DNA of 64,000 bases from Pasteurella multocida subsp. multocida OH4807 (GTDB lineage: Bacteria; Pseudomonadota; Gammaproteobacteria; Enterobacterales; Pasteurellaceae). This document shows positions 56,290 through 64,000 of the stretch, piece by piece; the stretch's first letter is position 1; the number at the start of each line of letters is the position of its first letter. The stretch is taken from contig CP004391.1 of assembly GCA_000973525.1 (NCBI GenBank), forward strand, positions 124,001-188,000, in the 5' to 3' direction. The notes under the pieces were generated by a model, which did no database searches, had not been told where the DNA came from, and saw only the letters and a list, made by a program, of their open reading frames with translations. A program made the translations under genes and the position numbers.

Positions 56290-56586
56290 TTAACTTTTCA
56301 CTTTTGCTCTTTCGACTCTTGCACGGAGCTTCTGACCAGGTTTGAAAGCAACAACTCGACGAGCCGAAACAGGAACACTTTCACCTGTTTTGGGATTTCT
56401 GCCTGGACGAGATGCTTTATCACGTAGTTCAAAATTACCAAAACCAGAGAGTTTAACATCATCTCCCATCTCTAAAGCAACGCGAATTTCTTCAAAAAAG
56501 TTTTCAACCAATTCCTTCGCATCACGTTTATTCAAATTAAATTTCTCGATTAAGTTGTCTGCTAGTTCTACTTTGGTCAATGTCAT
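56290..56586 (-). CDS. ihfA: Integration host factor subunit alpha
   Basis: Histone-like DNA-bending protein that pairs with IhfB. It has 98 residues with the HU/IHF fold: [26 protein letters not shown], the beta-arm [23 protein letters not shown] with the intercalating Pro in RNPKTGE, and a basic end. Only 3 bp separate it from pheT, so it is expressed in the pheST-ihfA operon as in E. coli. Confidence 0.97.
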   Translation of the reverse strand: MTLTKVELADNLIEKFNLNKRDAKELVENFFEEIRVALEMGDDVKLSGFGNFELRDKASRPGRNPKTGESVPVSARRVVAFKPGQKLRARVERAKVKS

Positions 56587-56589
56587 AAT

Positions 56590-58977
56590 TTAATCTCTCA
56601 AATAAGCATTAAAACGTTGTTTTAACTCAGATAACACAACAGAAACCACAGCGTTGATATCATCTTCCTCAAGGGTTTTTTCATTGTCTTGAATAATCAA
56701 GCTAATTGCTAAACTTTTGTGTCCTTCAGCAACCCCTGTACCTTGGTATACATCAAATAAATTGACTTGAGTTAGTTTATCACCCGCTACCTCTCGACAT
56801 ACGTCAAGAATATCACTTGCCGCTACGGTATCCGCAACAACAAGAGCTAAATCACGTCGGTTGGCAGGAAAACGAGAAATTTCTTTAGCTTGAACCACAT
56901 TACGCGTTGCAATCGCATTCCACAATATTTCAAAAACGATTGCTTTACTATTTAACCCAAGCTGTTTCGCTACATTTGGATGAACAGTGCCAATAAAACC
57001 AATTTCTTCATTATTCAACATAATGGCTGCCGATTGACCAGGATGGAGCGCTGGATATGATTTTGCTACAAATTTAACCAAATTACCAGCTTTTGTTAAG
57101 GATAAAATGCTTTCTAAATCCCCTTTGAGATCAAAGAAATCAACACTTTCTGATTTTCCAGTCCAATGTTCAGATTTTTTCGCACCAGTAATCACTGCAG
57201 ACAAGACAAATTCTTGACGAACACCAAATTCGGCATTGCTATCAGGCACAAAGCGTAAACCCGTTTCAAATAGACGAATACGTGTTTGTTGACGGTTTTG
57301 GTTGTATTGCACCGCACCTAATAAACCGCTTAACAATGACAAACGCATTGCGGACATTTCTACAGAAATTGGGTTGGGTAACACAAACGCTTCTTGTTGC
57401 GGGTGTAATAGACCTTGTACTTTTGGATCAACGAAGCTATAAGTAATGGCTTCTTGATAATCAGCGTCCACAAGTGCAGTCTTAATACGCGCTAAATCTA
57501 AATCCGCTTCTTTGTGTTGACGCATACGTAAATGTGCTAACGGTGCATGGTTTGGAATGCTGTTATAGCCATAAATACGCGCGACTTCTTCAATTAAATC
57601 TTCTTCAATTTCAATATCAAAACGCCAGCTTGCTGAGGTCACTGTCCAAACCTCATCTGCGTAGCTCACTTCTAGACCTAAACGTTGGAAGATTTCAGTG
57701 GCAGTTTCAGTTTCAATAGGATGACCAAGTAACGCATCTAATTTTTCACGACGTAATTTCACTTTGTTTAATTTCGGTAAAAATTCATCGCTTTTCACTT
57801 CGCAAATTTCACCCGCTTCACCACCACAAATATCAACTAAAAGTGCGGTCGCTCTTTCCATTGCTTTGTGTTGTAATTCAAAGTCCACACCACGTTCAAA
57901 ACGGTGAGAAGAATCCGTATGTAAACCGTATTGTCTTGCACGACCTGCAATCGCTAATGGTGCAAAGAATGCCGCTTCTAAAATCACGTCTTTCGTTTCA
58001 GCATTCACACCACTGGCTTCACCGCCAAAAATCCCTGCCATCGCTAATGGACCATTTTGGTCAGCAATTAATAAGGTATTTTCTTTTAATTTCGCTGTTG
58101 AGCCGTCTAATAGCACTAACTCTTCGCCTTCTTTCGCCATACGCACTTGTACTGGCTGCACAACTTTCGCTGCATCAAAAGCGTGCATTGGTTGACCAAG
58201 CTCTAATAAAATATAGTTGGTAATATCAACCACAGGATCAATTGAACGGATACCACAACGGCGCAATTTTTCTTGCATCCAGATTGGTGATTGTGCTTTA
58301 ACATTCACATTTTTCACCACACGTAATAAATAGCGTGGGCAAGCTTCAGGGGCTTGTAATTGAATCTCAACTTTGTCTGCAATTGTTGCTTTTACTGCTT
58401 CAAAGTGCGGTTCAGTTACAGCAAGTTTGTTCACTACGCCCACTTCACGTGCGATACCCGCCATACTTAAGCAGTCTGCACGGTTTGGCGTTAAGCTAAT
58501 TTCAACTGCGTTGTCGTCAAGTTTTAAATAGTCACGTAAATTTGTACCGATTGGCGCATCTTGTGGTAATTCAATGATACCGCTTGATTCAACATCTATG
58601 CCTAATTCACTGAATGAGCAAAGCATACCTTCTGACGGTTGACCACGTAATTTGGTTTTCTTGATTTTAAAATCACCTGGTAATACTGCACCATCTATTG
58701 CACATGCCACTTTTAAGCCTTGACGGCAGTTTGGGGCACCACAAACAATATCTAATAAACGTTCACCACCGACGTTAATTTTGGTGACACGTAATTTATC
58801 TGCATCAGGGTGTTGAGCACACTCAACCACTTCCCCAACCACTACGCCAGTAAAATCGCCCGCAACCTTTTCAACCCCATCGACCTCTAACCCTAACATT
58901 GTGATTTGGTCACATAATTGTTCGGTGCTAATCGCGGGATTTACCCATTCGCGCACCCATAATTCACTAAATTTCAT
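56590..58977 (-). CDS. pheT: Phenylalanyl-tRNA synthetase beta subunit
   Basis: The 795-residue beta chain of the alpha2-beta2 enzyme. From the N-terminus: [14 protein letters not shown], a tRNA-binding EMAP-like domain (about 40-150, with [13 protein letters not shown] and [15 protein letters not shown]), the B3/B4 editing domain ([17 protein letters not shown]), B5, the catalytic-like core ([15 protein letters not shown]), and the C-terminal ferredoxin-fold anticodon-binding domain ([14 protein letters not shown]). Complete. It is in the operon pheS-pheT-ihfA, 59 bp after pheS. Confidence 0.97.
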   Translation of the reverse strand: MKFSELWVREWVNPAISTEQLCDQITMLGLEVDGVEKVAGDFTGVVVGEVVECAQHPDADKLRVTKINVGGERLLDIVCGAPNCRQGLKVACAIDGAVLPGDFKIKKTKLRGQPSEGMLCSFSELGIDVESSGIIELPQDAPIGTNLRDYLKLDDNAVEISLTPNRADCLSMAGIAREVGVVNKLAVTEPHFEAVKATIADKVEIQLQAPEACPRYLLRVVKNVNVKAQSPIWMQEKLRRCGIRSIDPVVDITNYILLELGQPMHAFDAAKVVQPVQVRMAKEGEELVLLDGSTAKLKENTLLIADQNGPLAMAGIFGGEASGVNAETKDVILEAAFFAPLAIAGRARQYGLHTDSSHRFERGVDFELQHKAMERATALLVDICGGEAGEICEVKSDEFLPKLNKVKLRREKLDALLGHPIETETATEIFQRLGLEVSYADEVWTVTSASWRFDIEIEEDLIEEVARIYGYNSIPNHAPLAHLRMRQHKEADLDLARIKTALVDADYQEAITYSFVDPKVQGLLHPQQEAFVLPNPISVEMSAMRLSLLSGLLGAVQYNQNRQQTRIRLFETGLRFVPDSNAEFGVRQEFVLSAVITGAKKSEHWTGKSESVDFFDLKGDLESILSLTKAGNLVKFVAKSYPALHPGQSAAIMLNNEEIGFIGTVHPNVAKQLGLNSKAIVFEILWNAIATRNVVQAKEISRFPANRRDLALVVADTVAASDILDVCREVAGDKLTQVNLFDVYQGTGVAEGHKSLAISLIIQDNEKTLEEDDINAVVSVVLSELKQRFNAYLRD

Positions 58978-59036
58978 TATTTCTACCTTAATTTTGTCAG
59001 AACCTGTTCAACAAGTTCATTAAATCTATAATCGAA

Positions 59037-60029
<993 letters not shown>

Positions 60030-60234
60030 CTAAAAATTCAATTATGCTGTAAAAAATACGATTAATGATAATATTAACTGATTAAAAAATCACGCCTTTA
60101 TTCGTGTTTTTTATGTTTTCATCTCCTTGTTTTTGGATGAATTTATCTCACTATCCAAAACAATTGATCTAAGAAGGGCATTTAAATCTGTCTTAACGTA
60201 AAACATACCCAATGGAATATCCTATGACGATGCG

Positions 60235-60912
60235 TTAAAAGCATGTTGATGTTTGCGTGGACTCATAATTTGCTAGCAAGGATTCAAGCGCAATTGTGTG
60301 AAACCACTCACCACTTGGCAGACAGCGAATATCAATCTCTTGAGTTTGATAAGTAAACTGTAAGCGATAAGCATGCAGATAAGTGCGGTCAACGTTTACA
60401 GTGTTTGAACCATAGCGCGTATCCCCTAAAATTGGGCTACCTAAGCTTTTCATGGCTACACGTAATTGATGTGTTTTCCCTGTTTGTGGCATCAAAATAA
60501 ATAAACGTAAATTAGGTTCACAACTCAGCGAATAAAAGCGCGTAATGGCTGGATTTTCTTTTGTCGGGCACAGTTTCCATGCTCCACCGCGAGTTTTCAC
60601 CATATCCCCTACCACCAAACCTTGTTTTTTCTTAGGTTTATGCGTGGAAAAGGCTAAATACGTTTTTTTAATCTGATGCTCCGCAAAAAGTAATGCCAAA
60701 GTTTTCGCCGCATCTTGATTTAACGCCAAAATTAACAAACCCGAAGTCACTTTATCAAGACGATGTACTAACCACACTTGTGGTACACCAAGTTGTGCTG
60801 CAACAACCTGGGTGAGACCTGTCTCATTATTATCCTTGTGAACACTGACGCCACAAGGCTTATCAATAATCACAAAATCAGTATGTTGATAAACGATAGA
60901 AATTGGTTGCAT
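60235..60912 (-). CDS. RluA-family pseudouridine synthase (HI0042-type)
   Basis: A 225-residue pseudouridine synthase of the RluA group without an S4 domain. The catalytic Asp53 lies in VHRLDKVTSGLLILAL, preceded by VIIDKPCGVSVHKD, and followed by PQTGKTHQLRVAMKSLGSPILGDTRYG. This is the pattern of the small HI0042-like subfamily; the RNA target (rRNA or tRNA) is not known to me. It lies between folC and pheS on the same strand with gaps of 84 and 214 bp. An uptake core is near its 3' end. Confidence 0.85.
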   Translation of the reverse strand: MQPISIVYQHTDFVIIDKPCGVSVHKDNNETGLTQVVAAQLGVPQVWLVHRLDKVTSGLLILALNQDAAKTLALLFAEHQIKKTYLAFSTHKPKKKQGLVVGDMVKTRGGAWKLCPTKENPAITRFYSLSCEPNLRLFILMPQTGKTHQLRVAMKSLGSPILGDTRYGSNTVNVDRTYLHAYRLQFTYQTQEIDIRCLPSGEWFHTIALESLLANYESTQTSTCF

Positions 60913-60996
60913 AATAATGATATAAGCTTAGGTTTTCACCCTATTTTATTCGCACTACGAGGAAAATAGGGCGATGATAAGTAGAAATTAAATACG

Positions 60997-62325
60997 TTAA
61001 AGCAATGATAAAAGTTCGCCAACAGTATGAAAAGAGCCAAAGACCAACACAACATCCTCTGAATTAGCTTGTTTAATGGCATGTTTCACACCAAACTCAA
61101 CACTGTCATCACGATCGGCAACGAGAACATGCCCATTTGATTGGGCTAAATGTTGTAACGTCAACAATAACGCGTCTCCAGTCTGCCCTCGATAACCCGT
61201 TAATGTCACACAATGCCACACATCAATAACAGGTAATAAAGGCGTCAGTACGCCTTGCACATCTTTGTCTTTTAACATGCCACATACTGCAATAATTCTG
61301 CCACGTACTTGGGCTTTAAGTGCGGTCAATTTTCCCGTCAAATAATTGGCAGCATGTGGGTTATGTCCAACATCAATGATAATACGTGGAAACTCAAGCA
61401 AATCTTCATTACATTGTTGTGCAAAGCGAGTTAACGCCTCGGGTTTTAAGGTTTGAAAACGCCCTGTCAATTCAACTTCTTGTAATGATTGACGAATTGT
61501 TGCTTCTGAAACAGAAAAAGGCAACTGTTCAATTGTCGCAAGCGCTGTTGCAGCATTTGCAAGTGGAATTTGGCAAATCGGTAAATTTTCCAACCGCATT
61601 TTTTGCCCAACCCAATCCCAGCCGTTTTCATTCGCTACAAATGTCCAATCAAGATCACGACAAGCCGTTTTACATTCAAGTGATGTTGCGTGATTCATCA
61701 ATTTTTGAGGAATATTTGGCTCACCAATAATAGCAGGCTTATGAGCTCTAAAAATACCTGCTTTCTCAAAGCCAATTTGTTCTCGATCTGACCCTAAGAA
61801 ATCAACGTGATCAATATCGATACTGCTAATCACCGCGACATCACTATCCACAATATTGGTTGCATCTAAACGCCCACCCAGCCCGACTTCTAGGATCACC
61901 ACGTCTAATTTCGCTTGCTTGAATAAATGCAACGCAGACAAGGTACTGAACTCAAAATAAGTGAGTGATTGCGTTTTATGTGCTTCAATAAAAGCGAAAG
62001 AAGCAGTGTGAGCCTCATCAGATAATTCCTGATTTTGGATACGTACACGCTCGTTATAACGAATTAAATGCGGTGAAGAATATACACCGACACGATAGCC
62101 AGCATTCAACAAAATTGTTTCAAGCAAGCGACAAGTTGTACCTTTGCCATTTGTACCGCCAACAGTAATCACAAAAGGCGCTGGTGTTAATAAATCTAAT
62201 GCATCTGCGACGGATTTAATGCGATCTAGCCCCAAATCAATGGCTTTAAAATGGCTGTTTTCTAAATAAGAAAGCCACTGCGCGAGTGGCGAAGTGGCTG
62301 TTAATAACGTGTTTGAATTATGCAT
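60997..62325 (-). CDS. folC: Bifunctional dihydrofolate synthase / folylpolyglutamate synthase
   Basis: Mur-ligase-type ATPase that adds glutamate to dihydropteroate and then extends the glutamate tail of folates. It has 442 residues. The P-loop [50 protein letters not shown] and the C-terminal [11 protein letters not shown] are all present. I use ATG 62325 (MHNSNTLL), which overlaps the accD 3' end by 8 bp. The frame extends to 62367 but that part lies inside accD and does not match the family. The accD-folC order is the same as in E. coli. Confidence 0.95.
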   Translation of the reverse strand: MHNSNTLLTATSPLAQWLSYLENSHFKAIDLGLDRIKSVADALDLLTPAPFVITVGGTNGKGTTCRLLETILLNAGYRVGVYSSPHLIRYNERVRIQNQELSDEAHTASFAFIEAHKTQSLTYFEFSTLSALHLFKQAKLDVVILEVGLGGRLDATNIVDSDVAVISSIDIDHVDFLGSDREQIGFEKAGIFRAHKPAIIGEPNIPQKLMNHATSLECKTACRDLDWTFVANENGWDWVGQKMRLENLPICQIPLANAATALATIEQLPFSVSEATIRQSLQEVELTGRFQTLKPEALTRFAQQCNEDLLEFPRIIIDVGHNPHAANYLTGKLTALKAQVRGRIIAVCGMLKDKDVQGVLTPLLPVIDVWHCVTLTGYRGQTGDALLLTLQHLAQSNGHVLVADRDDSVEFGVKHAIKQANSEDVVLVFGSFHTVGELLSLL

Positions 62326-63226
62326 TTGTTTCTTGAGTGTCTTCAACCAATAATTCAGGTTCAACAAACGGTGATGGTTTATTGCTTAATTTGCTTAATA
62401 TACTTGCTAAGGTATGGCGCATATCACCACGTTTCACAATCATATCAATAGCCCCTTTTTCTAATAAGAACTCACTGCGCTGGAAACCTTCTGGTAATTT
62501 TTCACGCACTGTTTGCTCAATCACACGAGGACCTGCAAAACCAATCAATGCTTTTGGTTCAGCAATATTAATATCGCCAAGCATTGCGAAACTAGCAGAA
62601 ACCCCTCCCAATGTAGGATCTGTCAAGACTGAAATAAAGGGTACGCCTTTTTCACGCATTTTGGCTAATACCGCACTGGTTTTTGCCATTTGCATTAACG
62701 AAAATAATGCTTCTTGCATACGTGCGCCACCACTTGCTGAGAAACACACAAATGGACAGTTTAGCTCAAGAGCTTTTTCTGCAGCTTGTACAAATTTTGA
62801 GCCAACAACAGACCCCATCGAGCCGCCCATAAAGCTAAAGTTTGAGGCTGCCGCCACAATAGGCATGCCATAAAGTGTGCCTTGCATCACGATAAGAGCA
62901 TCTTTCTCACCTGTCTCTTTTTGAGCAGCAGAGATACGGTCTTTATATTTCTTTAAGTCTTTAAATTTAAGAATATCTTTAGGCTCTAGATCTGCGGCTA
63001 GTTCATGGACACTATCTTTATCCAATAAGGCTAACAGACGTTCTCTTGCATCAATGCGCATATGATGACCGCATTTTGGACACACTTCTAAATGACGCTT
63101 TAATTCATCACGATACAACACTTGTTCACAAGAAGTACATTTGGTCCAAACGCCCTCAGGTACATTAGACTTACGAGACCCTGTCGAAGTCGTATTTTTA
63201 CTAAAAATTCGATCAATCCAGCTCAT
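62318..63226 (-). CDS. accD: Acetyl-CoA carboxylase carboxyltransferase subunit beta
   Basis: Beta half of the carboxyltransferase that makes malonyl-CoA for fatty acid synthesis; it partners AccA. It has 302 residues. The N-terminal zinc ribbon has Cys30, Cys33, Cys49 and Cys52 (CTSC...CPKC), then the crotonase-fold core with [13 protein letters not shown] and [37 protein letters not shown] and [19 protein letters not shown]. The zinc ribbon is known in E. coli to bind accA/accD mRNA. It is followed by overlapping folC. Confidence 0.97.
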   Translation of the reverse strand: MSWIDRIFSKNTTSTGSRKSNVPEGVWTKCTSCEQVLYRDELKRHLEVCPKCGHHMRIDARERLLALLDKDSVHELAADLEPKDILKFKDLKKYKDRISAAQKETGEKDALIVMQGTLYGMPIVAAASNFSFMGGSMGSVVGSKFVQAAEKALELNCPFVCFSASGGARMQEALFSLMQMAKTSAVLAKMREKGVPFISVLTDPTLGGVSASFAMLGDINIAEPKALIGFAGPRVIEQTVREKLPEGFQRSEFLLEKGAIDMIVKRGDMRHTLASILSKLSNKPSPFVEPELLVEDTQETNA

Positions 63227-63309
63227 TTTAAACCTTTTTATTTAACGAAAAATTGAATGTATTACACCATAATTTGAGCAAATATGCCAGAAATAAAGGT
63301 CTGATCTGG

Positions 63310-64000
63310 CTACCATAATTTATCTTCTATGAACAACGGTCCTAAGGCATTTTGAGGAATAGCAAACCGTTCAGGATACACCACATTAACTAAATAAAGC
63401 CCCTCTGCTTTTGCTGTTGGTGCGGCTAAAGTGCGGTCTTTTTGTGCCAACAACCAACTCATCCACTCTACTGGCTGATTTCCCGCCCCAACTTCAATCA
63501 AACTACCGACAATATTGCGTACCATATGATGCACGAACGCATTCGCTTGAATATCAATAATAATATATTCGCCACGACGAATGACCTGTAAATGATGAAC
63601 ATGGCGGAATGGCGTATTTGATTGACATTGTGCTGCACGAAAAGAAGAAAAGTCATGTTCACCTAAAAGTGCCTGACCAGCCTGATGCATTAATTGGTGC
63701 TCAAGGGCTAAATGACAATGTGTAATGCCTTCAGGTAAAATCGCTGAACGTAATTTATTGCAATATAAAATATAGCGATAGCGACGGGCAGTAGCACTGA
63801 AACGCGCATGAAAATCATCTTCTACAATTTTCGCCCAACTCACCGAAATATCATCGGGCAAATTCGCATTCACGCCAAAACTCCATGCTTTTTCAGGACG
63901 GTTTGCATTCGTTTCAAAATGAATGACTTGCCCCGTGGCATGTACCCCTGAATCCGTACGACCTGCACAAAAAATTTGACAAGTTTCATTTGCAACAAAA
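63310..64000 (-). CDS. truA: tRNA pseudouridine(38-40) synthase (5' end outside window)
   Basis: Enzyme converting uridines 38-40 of the anticodon stem to pseudouridine. The gene runs off the right edge. The visible part (about 230 residues) includes the catalytic Asp in [18 protein letters not shown] (codons at about 63945-63960), [46 protein letters not shown] and the C-terminal [14 protein letters not shown] [11 protein letters not shown]. The first roughly 40 residues are missing. It lies 83 bp upstream of accD in the same direction, the usual truA-accD-folC order. Confidence 0.95.
   Translation of the reverse strand, partial: FVANETCQIFCAGRTDSGVHATGQVIHFETNANRPEKAWSFGVNANLPDDISVSWAKIVEDDFHARFSATARRYRYILYCNKLRSAILPEGITHCHLALEHQLMHQAGQALLGEHDFSSFRAAQCQSNTPFRHVHHLQVIRRGEYIIIDIQANAFVHHMVRNIVGSLIEVGAGNQPVEWMSWLLAQKDRTLAAPTAKAEGLYLVNVVYPERFAIPQNALGPLFIEDKLW

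Noticed and set aside
60111-60206. 31-codon frame upstream of pheS, considered as leader peptide
   Set aside because: No Phe-codon run, no Shine-Dalgarno, no adjoining terminator/antiterminator pair.
62326-62367. 14-residue N-terminal extension of FolC
   Set aside because: It lies within the accD coding region and does not match the family; the ATG at 62325 does.

Overview
The window is a stretch of a Pasteurellaceae chromosome, most likely Pasteurella multocida or a close relative. The evidence is gene content and order, proteins that read like Haemophilus/Pasteurella homologues, low GC, and more than two dozen copies of the uptake signal core AAGTGCGGT (or its complement) both inside genes and as inverted pairs at gene ends. 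Nothing here was checked against a database; family assignments rest on motifs, length and neighbourhood.

Layout. 0-10 kb: end of a phosphoethanolamine transferase, can, a two-gene trpBA unit behind a TrpR-like operator, a ydfG-type reductase, an AEC transporter, azoR, sohB, an OmpA-domain protein without a visible signal peptide, and a fructosamine-kinase relative. 10-21 kb: putP-putA, an orphan dipeptide-binding protein, and thrS-infC-rpmI-rplT with the RNA control elements expected of that cluster (anticodon-mimic thrS operator, AUU start in infC, candidate L20 site). 21-27.6 kb is the accessory part: an AT-rich tract, two convergent trimeric autotransporter genes, one with a heptad tandem array and an octamer repeat upstream, then an IS256-family element with 8-bp target duplications sitting inside msrA. 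27.6-43 kb: ttcA, the mukFEB chromosome-segregation operon, an EamA exporter, sbcB, a gene-poor 0.7 kb, the yqjD-yqjE-yqjK group and topA. 43-64 kb: a LysR regulator, rnm, pyrD, pepN, purEK behind a PurR box, aspC, moaACDE behind a probable molybdenum-cofactor riboswitch, yvcK, and a long leftward block truA-accD-folC-(rluA-like)-pheS-pheT-ihfA-nlpC.

How the parts work together. Most genes are housekeeping: translation (thrS, infC, rpmI, rplT, pheST, truA, ttcA), chromosome structure (mukFEB, topA, ihfA, sbcB), purine, pyrimidine, folate, fatty-acid and cofactor synthesis, and proline catabolism. In E. coli thrS-infC-rpmI-rplT and pheST-ihfA are contiguous; here they lie about 35 kb apart and the autotransporter region follows rplT.

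The most notable observation is the trpA gene. Its frame is open and its fold signature is recognisable, but the catalytic Glu49 is Gln and the three indole-glycerol-phosphate binding motifs are gone, while the coupled TrpB is fully canonical. This suggests a tryptophan synthase that only joins indole to serine. Three other proteins show changes at key positions: a kinase with HGN for HGD, a transposase with Gly at the expected catalytic Glu, and msrA split by the insertion sequence.
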